Shown piece by piece: positions 1-6,344 of a stretch of DNA of 10,262 bases. The position numbers and the translations under genes are program-made. Where the stretch lies: NCBI GenBank assembly GCA_030601615.1, contig JAUVTH010000035.1, positions 1 to 10,262 on the forward strand, written 5' to 3'. Source of the stretch: Gemmatimonadota bacterium (lineage in GTDB: Bacteria; Gemmatimonadota; Gemmatimonadetes; Palauibacterales; Palauibacteraceae). The first letter of the stretch is position 1. Every line of letters begins with the position of its first letter. The notes under the pieces were generated by a model. That model made no database searches. It saw only the letters and a program-made list of their open reading frames with translations, and was not told the DNA's origin.

Positions 1-407
1 TGGGGCCGACGCGGCTTCCAGTACTCCGAGTCAGAAAGGGCGCTTCAGAGGTGCAGGAAGCGTCCAGCCTGTTTGCCGCGTTGGATGACCTGGGACTGCC
101 GCTCACGCCGCTCTCGTGCGGCGGGCACCGGCGGACGATGCAGGAGCGGGAGCAGTGGGCAAGCGGGTGCAACTTCTTTGCGGTCGGTCCCGGGCAGGTC
201 CTGGCATACGACCGAAACGAGCACACGATGCGGGAGCTCGAAGAGGAGGGTGGCTTCACGGTCGTGCGAAGCGAGGACTTTCTGAGCGGTCAGGTAGAGC
301 TGGGAGTCGACGAGAGATTCGTCATCGGGTTTGAGGGATCCGAGCTCGTGAGAGGCGGAGGCGGCCCCCGGTGCATGACCCTTCCGATTCTGCGCGAGTC
401 GTCGTGA
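1..407 (+). CDS. arcA: Arginine deiminase, C-terminal part (5' end outside window)
   Basis: The reading frame is already open at the window edge (codons start at base 3), so only about the last 134 residues are seen. Arginine deiminase hydrolyses L-arginine to citrulline and ammonia in the cytoplasm. Seen: the block REQ...GCNFFAVGPG followed by AYDRNEHT, and the C-terminal signature RGGGGPRCMTLPILRE. The Cys of RCMT (codon 372-374) is the position of the family's catalytic nucleophile. The other catalytic residues (Asp, Glu, His) would lie upstream and cannot be checked. A GTG at 51 could be mistaken for the start, but the frame upstream stays open and a protein of about 118 residues would lack most of the fold. 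No arcB, arcC or arcD follows, so this is not a standard arc operon on its 3' side. Its last 37 bases overlap the next gene. Confidence 0.88.
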   Translation, partial: GPTRLPVLRVRKGASEVQEASSLFAALDDLGLPLTPLSCGGHRRTMQEREQWASGCNFFAVGPGQVLAYDRNEHTMRELEEEGGFTVVRSEDFLSGQVELGVDERFVIGFEGSELVRGGGGPRCMTLPILRESS

Positions 408-1264
408 GGACTGATGGGCTGCGGTTCAGTGCGCACACGCCTCTGGTGCAGAAGGCTCTGGAGACGGTCGGCCGGGAGCCGACGTCGACCCATGTCCTGG
501 CCCGGGAGGTGTTCGGCTTGAGCCAGGCGCCCCCGGGGCTCGCTTCCCGCCTGGTGTTCGACCTGCTCGGCGAGGATCGTCGTTTCGTGGTGGATGCGGA
601 CGGTATGTGGCGGCTGGTAGCCCAGTCGGCGTCTCAGGGCCGCATGTCTCTCGCCGACACCAGGTTCGCGGTCGTGGATGTCGAGACCACGGGAAGCTCA
701 CTAGCTCGTGGAGCCCGAATCATGGAGTTCTCGGCCGTGTTCGTCGAGGGGGGTCGGGTGACAGGCGAGTATACGACCCTGGTGAACCCGGAGGCATGGA
801 TACCGCTGTGGGTCACCCGTCTCACCGGCATCAAGCCCGAGATGGTCGAGGGAGTGCCCCGTTTCCGCGACATCGCGGGCCGAGTACGGCAAGCTCTCGA
901 GGACCGGGTCTTCGTGGCGCACAACGTGGCCTTCGACTGGCGTTTCGTGGCGGAAGAGCTGCGAATGGCGGACTCCGTGATGCCAGAGGGGCCGCGTCTG
1001 TGCACGGTCAAGTTCGCGCGCCGGCTTCTTCCCGGGCTGCGGAGAAGAGGGCTGGACGCGCTATCCCGCTATTACGACGTGTCGATCGCGAATCGGCACC
1101 GCGCCGGAGATGATGCAAGGGCCACCGCGACGATACTGATCCGGATGCTCGAGGCGGTCGACCGGCAGGGGATCCAGTACTGGGACCAGCTCGAGGATTG
1201 GCTCGCGGGGCGGCCCGTGGCCCTGGAGAGCCCGAGCGCCGGCCACGGGAGGTTGCGTGTGTGA
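371..1264 (+). CDS. DEDDh 3'-5' exonuclease (DnaQ/epsilon-like) with N-terminal winged-helix-like domain
   Basis: Predicted to remove nucleotides from DNA (or RNA) 3' ends with two metal ions, as in the DnaQ/epsilon family. Seen, in the 297-residue protein: ExoI motif VVDVETTG (Asp103, Glu105), ExoII motif HNVAFDW (Asp189), ExoIII motif HRAGDDA (His243, Asp248). All five DEDDh ligands are present, so it should be active. Residues about 22-82, before the nuclease, form a separate domain: two or three likely helices, then a hairpin ending RRFVVDADGMWRL, which resembles the end of HARE-HTH/RpoE-delta-type winged helices (inference). Start GTG 371 has GGAGG at 357-361 with a 9-nt spacer, within the arginine deiminase gene; GTG 404, making a GTGA overlap with that gene's stop, is the alternative (286 residues) but has no clear ribosome-binding site. 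It may be a repair or proofreading nuclease; identity with replicative epsilon is not shown. Confidence 0.87.
   Translation: MHDPSDSARVVVRTDGLRFSAHTPLVQKALETVGREPTSTHVLAREVFGLSQAPPGLASRLVFDLLGEDRRFVVDADGMWRLVAQSASQGRMSLADTRFAVVDVETTGSSLARGARIMEFSAVFVEGGRVTGEYTTLVNPEAWIPLWVTRLTGIKPEMVEGVPRFRDIAGRVRQALEDRVFVAHNVAFDWRFVAEELRMADSVMPEGPRLCTVKFARRLLPGLRRRGLDALSRYYDVSIANRHRAGDDARATATILIRMLEAVDRQGIQYWDQLEDWLAGRPVALESPSAGHGRLRV
1248..1252 (+). promoter_or_regulatory. Shine-Dalgarno for the MBL hydrolase gene
   Basis: GGAGG four bases before GTG 1257, inside the 3' end of the exonuclease gene. It decides the GTG start of the hydrolase over later in-frame codons. Confidence 0.65.
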
Positions 1265-2216
1265 GGCGCCGTGTCTGGAGGGAAGTCGGGGCCGGGTCAG
1301 GCCGGTGGACGCCGGCAGCCTGTGGCTCGACGGAGGGGCGATGTTCGGTGTCGTTCCGAAGCCGCTGTGGAATCGCCGAGCACCCAGTGACGCGAGGAAC
1401 CGGATACCGCTGGCGATGCGTTGTCTGCTCGTGGAGACGGAAGAGACCACCGTGCTGATCGACACCGGCCTGGGCAACAAGGAGAGCGACAAGTTCAAGT
1501 CGGTTTACGGAGTGGCCAACGATGGCGACCCGACGAAGCTCGAAACGTCGCTGTCGAACCTCGGCGTCGAGCCGGGCGAAGTCGATGTCATCATCGCAAC
1601 GCATCTTCACTTCGACCACGCCGGAGGTGGAACGGTCCGAGGAGTGAACGGGGAGATCGGACCCGCGTTCCCCACGGCCCGGTATGTCGTGAGAAAAGGG
1701 GAGTACGAGTTCGCGCGACTGGATAACGAGCGGATCCGGGCCAGCTACATGGCGGACAATTTCGAGCCCCTGGCGCGGGCCGGGTGCCTCGACCTGGTAG
1801 ATGGCGACGTTGAAGTGGTGCCGGGTATTCAACTGGTTCACACTCCCGGGCACACGCCGCACCACCAGTCGGTCAGGATCGACCTCGGAGAGGAGATCGT
1901 CCTGTTTCTGGCGGACCTCGTTCCAACGACGGCACACCTGCCGCTGCCGTGGATCATGGGGTACGACGTCGAGCCGCTGGTCACGCTGCAGAGCAAGAAG
2001 GATCTGCTCGGCCGCGCGGCGGCCGAGGGATGGATGCTGGCTTTCGAGCACGATCCTTTCGTCGCGTGGGGTCGTGCGACGACTCCGGACGGAGGGAAGC
2101 CCGGATGTGTCCTGGAGGAAGTCGTGGAGCAGGCGCTCGTGTCCGGTGCGATTCGGCCGGATGGCCAGGGCCATACGCCCGCGTCAGGCAGGCCTAACCT
2201 GGAGGAAGCTGAATGA
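1257..2216 (+). CDS. Metallo-beta-lactamase-fold hydrolase (possible lactonase)
   Basis: A 319-residue zinc-dependent hydrolase of the MBL superfamily, substrate unknown. Seen: HLHFDH (His116, His118, Asp120, His121), HTPGH (His195, His199), LADL (Asp220) and FEHDP (His265), giving a full two-metal ligand set. The stretch before the main motif, an IDTG loop then GLGN and KSVYGV (residues 69-86), resembles YtnP/AiiA-type lactonases, so hydrolysis of a lactone or similar ester is possible; this is inference. No signal peptide, so cytoplasmic. Start GTG 1257 is chosen because GGAGG lies at 1248-1252; it overlaps the exonuclease gene by 8 nt. Its stop overlaps the next start as ATGA. The first 20 residues are unlike the fold and may be a flexible tail. 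No quorum-sensing gene is nearby to support a quorum-quenching role. Confidence 0.85.
   Translation: MCEAPCLEGSRGRVRPVDAGSLWLDGGAMFGVVPKPLWNRRAPSDARNRIPLAMRCLLVETEETTVLIDTGLGNKESDKFKSVYGVANDGDPTKLETSLSNLGVEPGEVDVIIATHLHFDHAGGGTVRGVNGEIGPAFPTARYVVRKGEYEFARLDNERIRASYMADNFEPLARAGCLDLVDGDVEVVPGIQLVHTPGHTPHHQSVRIDLGEEIVLFLADLVPTTAHLPLPWIMGYDVEPLVTLQSKKDLLGRAAAEGWMLAFEHDPFVAWGRATTPDGGKPGCVLEEVVEQALVSGAIRPDGQGHTPASGRPNLEEAE
2201..2205 (+). promoter_or_regulatory. Shine-Dalgarno for the NTF2-like gene
   Basis: GGAGG seven bases before ATG 2213. With the ATGA overlap it confirms this start and the intact signal peptide. Confidence 0.65.
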
Positions 2217-2692
2217 AGCGTTTCGCGCTCGTGGCCCTGGTGACCGGAGTGCTGTTCGGAGGCAGTGCGGCACCGGCAGGCGCGCAGAGTGTGGAGGAGG
2301 AAGTAACGCTGGTCGTGGACGCTCTGTTCGATGCGATGCGTGAGGCGGACTCGGCCGCGGTGAGGCGGTTGTTTCACCCGGACCTCAAGAAGATGGCGAG
2401 CTCCGGAGCACGAGACGGTGTAGCGGGCGTCGTTTTCGGCAAGATAGGAAGTTTCGTGCAGGCGGTCGGAGACGCCGAGCCGGGAGCGTTCGACGAGAGG
2501 ATCGGTGCTGCCGAGATCCGGATCGATGATGATCTCGCGACAGTCTTTACCCCCTATGCGTTCTACTATAACGGTAACCTTTCGCACTGCGGCGTGAACG
2601 TCTTCCAGATCGCCCGGGTGGGCGAGGATTGGAAGATCGTTGGCCTCGTGGATACGCGTCGCAGGCAGGGGTGCGAGGAGTGGCTGAAATGA
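2213..2692 (+). CDS. Exported NTF2-like (SnoaL/lumazine-binding-type) protein
   Basis: A 159-residue protein of unknown function. Seen: Lys-Arg start, hydrophobic core (residues 4-20) and a likely signal peptidase I site after APAGA (residues 20-24), so the mature protein of about 135 residues is predicted in the periplasm or outside. The mature part fits a cone-shaped NTF2-like fold: N-terminal helices with FDAMREAD, RRLFHPD (residues 51-57), then strands with HCGVNVFQI and a final DWKIVGLVDTRR. Cys126 and Cys154 are the only mature cysteines and could form a disulfide after export. NTF2-like proteins may bind small hydrophobic ligands or act as enzymes; no catalytic residue can be assigned. 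Start ATG 2213 overlaps the hydrolase stop (ATGA), with GGAGG at 2201-2205 and a 7-nt spacer. The gene also overlaps the thiolase start, so it sits tightly inside the operon. Confidence 0.8.
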   Translation: MKRFALVALVTGVLFGGSAAPAGAQSVEEEVTLVVDALFDAMREADSAAVRRLFHPDLKKMASSGARDGVAGVVFGKIGSFVQAVGDAEPGAFDERIGAAEIRIDDDLATVFTPYAFYYNGNLSHCGVNVFQIARVGEDWKIVGLVDTRRRQGCEEWLK

Positions 2693-3900
2693 GTGACATG
2701 GATCGGACTGCAGTGATCGTCGGAGCAGCCAGGCTGCCGACGGGGCGTTTTCTCGGGGGGCTATCGTCTCTGACGGCCCCGGAGCTCGGGGCGCGGGCGA
2801 TCGCCGGCGTGGTCGAGCGCTCGAGCGTGGCCACGGAGGACATCGAAGAGGTCATCATGGGCAACGTCGTGCAGGCCGGAGTCGGACAGGCCCCGGCCCG
2901 ACAGGCGGCAATCGGAGCCAGCCTGCCCGCGAAGATTCCGGCGATGACCATCAACAAGGTGTGCGGCTCGGGCCTCAAGGCCGTGATGCTGGCTGCGCAA
3001 GCCATCCGGGCGGGGGATTTGCAGGTCGCCGTGGCCGGAGGTATGGAGTCGATGTCCAACGTGCCCTACCTGGTGCGGGGATATAGGGGAGGTGTGAAGT
3101 TCGGCGATCAGTCGATGGTGGATGGTCTGATTCACGACGGCCTGTGGTGCTCGTTCGGTCACTGCCACATGGGTGGACACGCAGAGTACACGGCGTGGAA
3201 GGCGGGAGTGAGCCGCGAAGACCAGGATCAGTTCGCATACGAGAGCCACATGAAAGCCGCCGCCGCGATCGATGGCGGAGATTTCGCGGCCGAAATTGTG
3301 CCGGTCGAGATCGTTAGCCGGAAGGGCACGACGGTGTTCGACACGGACGAGCCTCCGCGCAGAGATACGACGGTGGAGGCTCTCGGGCGGTTGAGGCCGG
3401 CGTTCGGCGGCGACGCTCCGCCCGAGGTCACGGAGTATTCGGTGACGGCCGGGAATGCGCCAGGACTGAACGACGGGGCGGCCGCTACTGTCGTCACTTC
3501 GGAGGCCTATGCCCGCGCCAACGGACTGGACATCCTCGGTCGCGTGGCGGCATATTCGGTCGGGTCGACGGAGCCGCGCGATCTTTTCTTCGCTCCGGTG
3601 GAGGCAGTGCGGCGCCTCATGGACATGGAAGGGACCGAGATCGGCGACTACGGTCTGATCGAGGCGAACGAAGCCTTCGCCGTGCAGTCGATAGCGGACG
3701 CCAGGCAGCTCGGAATGGACATGGACCGGGTCAACGTGCGTGGCGGAGCGATCGCCCTCGGACACCCGATTGGTGCATCCGGCGCCAGGATTCTTACGAC
3801 GCTCCTGTATGCCATGCGCGACCGCGAAGTGGACAAGGGCCTCGCCACCCTGTGCCTGGGCGGTGGGAATGCCGTAGCCCTCAGCGTGGAGAGAGTATGA
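2689..3900 (+). CDS. Thiolase, acetyl-CoA C-acetyltransferase
   Basis: Cytoplasmic degradative or biosynthetic thiolase, expected to interconvert acetoacetyl-CoA plus CoA and two acetyl-CoA (or cleave longer 3-ketoacyl-CoA). Length 403 residues, normal for the family. Seen: nucleophile Cys92 in NKVCGSG, GGMESMSN, CHMGGHAE, NEAFA (Asn327), GHPIGASG (His359) and the second catalytic Cys389 in LCLGGGNAVAL. The usual glycine two places after GGG (family pattern GGGxG) is Ala here, a mild departure; Gly391, which lines the oxyanion hole, is kept. Start ATG 2689 overlaps the NTF2-like stop (ATGA) and has GAGGAG at 2675-2680. A TTG 60 bases upstream would add 20 residues without family likeness and is rejected. 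It lies with hydroxyacyl-CoA and acyl-CoA dehydrogenase genes, which supports a beta-oxidation-type role. Exact chain length preference cannot be read. Confidence 0.93.
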   Translation: MSDMDRTAVIVGAARLPTGRFLGGLSSLTAPELGARAIAGVVERSSVATEDIEEVIMGNVVQAGVGQAPARQAAIGASLPAKIPAMTINKVCGSGLKAVMLAAQAIRAGDLQVAVAGGMESMSNVPYLVRGYRGGVKFGDQSMVDGLIHDGLWCSFGHCHMGGHAEYTAWKAGVSREDQDQFAYESHMKAAAAIDGGDFAAEIVPVEIVSRKGTTVFDTDEPPRRDTTVEALGRLRPAFGGDAPPEVTEYSVTAGNAPGLNDGAAATVVTSEAYARANGLDILGRVAAYSVGSTEPRDLFFAPVEAVRRLMDMEGTEIGDYGLIEANEAFAVQSIADARQLGMDMDRVNVRGGAIALGHPIGASGARILTTLLYAMRDREVDKGLATLCLGGGNAVALSVERV

Positions 3901-4475
3901 TTCGAGAGGCAGCACATACCGTAGACTCGGAGGTCGTCGACAGGACGACGTTCAATGCGCTCGGCCTTGGGCTGGGCGTACTGGGCTTCGCCGCGCTCAC
4001 CGCGCTGGGCGCCCGGTTGAACGTACCGCTGCCGGGCACGGCCGTGCCGATGACGCTTCAACCGGTAGCCGTACTGTTGGCCGGCGTGGCGCTCGGCTCC
4101 CGGGCGGGAGCTGCCAGTCAAGTCGCGTACCTGGCGGCCGGGGCGCTCGGACTGCCCCTTTTCGCAGCGGGCGGCGGCGCCGCGTACCTGCTGGGACCAA
4201 CCGGGGGCTATCTGCTCGCGTTCCCCGTTGCGGCGGCGGTGGCCGGACTGGCGACTGATCGGGCCCGCGGCTGGTTCGGAGCGGCCCTGGCGCTCGCTCT
4301 GGCGCTGGCGGTCATCCACCTGGGCGGTTTGGCCTGGCTGTGGATCCTCGGGGGTCGGGCTTTTGTCGAGAGCACGGGTGTCAGAGTCTTCCTGCTCGGT
4401 GACCTGCTGAAGGTGATGCTGGTGCTCGCAATCGCCCGGTGGGGCCGAAGCGCCTTGCGCCGTATGAATCCGTAG
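3897..4475 (+). CDS. bioY: BioY, biotin transporter (ECF S component)
   Basis: Substrate-binding integral membrane subunit of the energy-coupling-factor biotin importer. The protein has 192 residues, the usual BioY size, with about six membrane segments. Seen: an A-x-x-x-A pattern in the first helix (Ala32, Ala36; in S components this helix contacts the T subunit), then VPMTLQPVAVLLAGVALG (residues 50-67), GALGLPLFA and GPTGGYLLAFP, all hallmark BioY blocks. Start ATG 3897 overlaps the thiolase stop (ATGA), with GGAGAG just upstream; a GTG 45 bases earlier is rejected. No EcfA ATPase or EcfT gene is in the window, so the protein either works with units encoded elsewhere or alone, as described for some solitary BioY proteins. 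No biotin biosynthesis gene or recognisable BirA operator is seen. Biotin import suits a cell that runs biotin-dependent acyl-CoA carboxylases (inference). Confidence 0.92.
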   Translation: MIREAAHTVDSEVVDRTTFNALGLGLGVLGFAALTALGARLNVPLPGTAVPMTLQPVAVLLAGVALGSRAGAASQVAYLAAGALGLPLFAAGGGAAYLLGPTGGYLLAFPVAAAVAGLATDRARGWFGAALALALALAVIHLGGLAWLWILGGRAFVESTGVRVFLLGDLLKVMLVLAIARWGRSALRRMNP

Positions 4476-4479
4476 CTGG

Positions 4480-5478
4480 TTGAATTCGGCTGGAGTGGTA
4501 GGGGGAGGGGACGGGCGGCGGCTGGGATCGGTCGCCGGTCCGGTCGGTTGTCGTGAGCAGTGGGCGTGGGTTTGGCGCCTCGCTGCCTACGCGACGCTCC
4601 TGTTTCTGGCGTTGCTCACGTTTCAGACCCTCCTCGTGGCGCTCGACCCGGCGTCCATCGGCGAGCTCACATTGTGGGGTGTGGGAGCGGCGGTAGCGGC
4701 TGCGCTCGTCGCTGGTTGGGTCATGATGTCCAAGGTGGAGTCGAGACCGCCCGCGGCGTTGGGCCTGGTCGTCAACCGCCGGGCCGCACGGGATTTCTCG
4801 CTCGGGTGCGGAATCGGGGCAGGATTGCTTGGCTCGGTCGTGCTGGTGATGGCGATCGCGGGGTGGTTGAACGTGACGGGCACCGGTGTCTCGAGCGAAG
4901 TGATCGCGGGGGGGATGCCCTATGTGACAGTCCTCCTTCTGCTTGCGGCGTTCTTCGAGGAACTCGCGATTCGTGGATACCCGTTTCAACTGCTCGCCGC
5001 GGCTCATGGACCGGGCGTGGCAGTCGGCGGTACGGCGGTCGTTTTCGCGGTCCTCCACGGGGCGAACCCGGGTGTCGGGTGGGGTGCAATGGGGAACACG
5101 CTGCTGGCCGGAATCTTGCTCGGAGTTCTCTACTGGAGGACCCTGAGCCTGTGGTTCGTAACCGGCACTCATTTCGCGTGGAACTGGACCATGGGAGTGG
5201 CTGCCGGTCTCCCTGTCAGCGGCCTGGATGTCGGTCCTGCCCTGGTGGACGTGTCGGTGAGCGGGCCGGACTTGTGGACGGGCGGGGCGTATGGTCCTGA
5301 GGGTGGATTGCTGCTCACGATGGCCACCATCACCGGGATCGTCTGGACAGCGCGTACGGCCCGGCTGTCCCGTGATCCGGCTGTACTGGCCCTTGGTCCA
5401 CTGATCGGGGGCGAAGTCGAACGAGAGAATCCGGTGTCGGGCTCCGAGATAGCCCCACGAATCGGATCGGAGGGATGA
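4480..5478 (+). CDS. CPBP-family intramembrane metalloprotease (Rce1/Abi type)
   Basis: Polytopic membrane protein of up to 332 residues with the three CPBP motifs: EExxxR (Glu160, Glu161, Arg165 in FFEELAIRG), FxxxH (VFAVLHGAN, His193) and HxxxN (THFAWNW, His231, Asn235). These residues are the predicted metal-binding and catalytic set of Rce1-like proteases, so it should be active; its substrate is unknown. About seven or eight hydrophobic segments run from residue 33 to 310; the last 45 residues are polar and cytosolic or extracytosolic. The start is uncertain: TTG 4480 is the longest choice, GTG 4495 the next, and neither has a clear ribosome-binding site. The gap to bioY is only 4 bases, but this is one of two junctions without overlap. 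Its stop overlaps the next gene. Family roles include prenyl-protein processing, bacteriocin immunity and regulator cleavage; none is indicated by the neighbours. Confidence 0.86.
   Translation: MNSAGVVGGGDGRRLGSVAGPVGCREQWAWVWRLAAYATLLFLALLTFQTLLVALDPASIGELTLWGVGAAVAAALVAGWVMMSKVESRPPAALGLVVNRRAARDFSLGCGIGAGLLGSVVLVMAIAGWLNVTGTGVSSEVIAGGMPYVTVLLLLAAFFEELAIRGYPFQLLAAAHGPGVAVGGTAVVFAVLHGANPGVGWGAMGNTLLAGILLGVLYWRTLSLWFVTGTHFAWNWTMGVAAGLPVSGLDVGPALVDVSVSGPDLWTGGAYGPEGGLLLTMATITGIVWTARTARLSRDPAVLALGPLIGGEVERENPVSGSEIAPRIGSEG
4501..4526 (+). other. G-rich tract, possible RNA/DNA G-quadruplex at the CPBP gene start
   Basis: Four runs of at least three G on the coding strand: 4501-4505, 4507-4510, 4513-4515 and 4524-4526. 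Loops are 1, 2 and 8 bases, just outside the usual limit of 7. It lies within the first codons of the CPBP gene. It could fold in the mRNA, or simply act as a purine-rich ribosome contact, or be chance in GC-rich DNA. Confidence 0.3.
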
Positions 5479-6344
5479 TGAACGAGAATCAAGTCGACGT
5501 CGTGGGGGTGATCGGGGCGGGAACGATGGGCAACGGGATCAGCCACGTCTTCGCTCTGGCGGGGATCGACGTAGTGCTCGTCGATGCGGTACCGGAGGCC
5601 CTGGACCGGGCCCGGGCGAATATCGAGAAGAACCTCAGCCGGCAGCTGTCCAAGAACCGGATAGACGCTGCCGGGGCGCGGGCTGCCCTGGATCGGGTCC
5701 GCACGGAGACCGATTTGGAGTCCGTTGCATCAGCCCCACTGGTCGTGGAGGCGGTACCCGAGAATCGGGATCTGAAGTTCGAGATCTTCGGACGGCTCGA
5801 CGAAGTGTGCGACGAGCAGGCCGTCCTCGCGTCGAACACGAGCTCCATCTCGATCACGGAGATCGCGCGTTCGGTCAGCAGACCGCAGCGCTTCATCGGG
5901 ATGCACTTCATGAACCCGGTGCCCGTGATGCAACTGGTCGAGGTCATTCGAGGCCTGGAGACGGACGACGAGACGACCGAGCTCACGCTGGCGCTGTGCC
6001 GGCGCGTCGGGAAGACGCCCGTCGAAGTCAACGACTTTCCTGGATTCGTGTCGAATCGGATCCTCATGCCGATGATCAACGAGGCCGTGTTTTGCCTGCT
6101 GGAGGGCGTTGCCGAGGCCGAGGCCATCGACACAGTGATGAAGCTCGGCATGAACCACCCGCTGGGTCCGCTGGCTCTGGCCGACCTGATCGGCCTCGAT
6201 ACGTGCCTGTTCATCATGCAGGTTCTTCACCGGGATCTAGGAGACAGCAAGTACCGTCCGTGCCCGCTCCTGACGAAGTACGTGGCTGCAGGCCGGCTGG
6301 GTCGGAAAGCGGGGCGCGGATTCTACGAGTACGGCGATGCCTAG
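5478..6344 (+). CDS. 3-hydroxybutyryl-CoA dehydrogenase
   Basis: NAD-dependent (S)-3-hydroxyacyl-CoA dehydrogenase of the stand-alone HBD/PaaH type, converting 3-hydroxybutyryl-CoA to acetoacetyl-CoA in the cytoplasm. Length 288 residues, typical. Seen: Rossmann loop GAGTMG (residues 13-18), an acidic residue at the end of strand two (Asp36, favouring NAD over NADP), SNTSS (119-123), catalytic His143 in MHFMNP with partner Glu155 in LVEVI, and NDFPGFVSNR with Asn193. The C-terminal dimer domain ends KAGRGFYEY, a family hallmark. Two ATGs lie in tandem: 5475 (ATGA with the previous stop) and 5478 (TGATG). GGAGG at 5469-5473 leaves one base to the first and four to the second, so 5478 is preferred. 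The next gene, acyl-CoA dehydrogenase, overlaps by 8 nt. Together with the thiolase it forms the last two steps of C4 acyl-CoA oxidation. Confidence 0.93.
   Translation: MNENQVDVVGVIGAGTMGNGISHVFALAGIDVVLVDAVPEALDRARANIEKNLSRQLSKNRIDAAGARAALDRVRTETDLESVASAPLVVEAVPENRDLKFEIFGRLDEVCDEQAVLASNTSSISITEIARSVSRPQRFIGMHFMNPVPVMQLVEVIRGLETDDETTELTLALCRRVGKTPVEVNDFPGFVSNRILMPMINEAVFCLLEGVAEAEAIDTVMKLGMNHPLGPLALADLIGLDTCLFIMQVLHRDLGDSKYRPCPLLTKYVAAGRLGRKAGRGFYEYGDA

Noticed and set aside
1008..2174. Open frame of 388 codons on the - strand opposite the exonuclease and MBL genes
   Set aside because: Antisense shadow of two genes with complete catalytic motifs; the translation has no recognisable domain.
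2629..2688. Longer thiolase start at TTG 2629 adding 20 residues
   Set aside because: The added residues do not resemble thiolases and overlap the NTF2-like gene; ATG 2689 has GAGGAG and an ATGA junction.
3852..3896. Longer BioY start at GTG 3852
   Set aside because: It would run through the conserved thiolase C-terminus; ATG 3897 gives normal BioY length and an ATGA junction.
2761..3915. Open frame of 384 codons on the - strand opposite thiolase
   Set aside because: Antisense shadow of a highly conserved enzyme; His/Arg-rich translation typical of such shadows.
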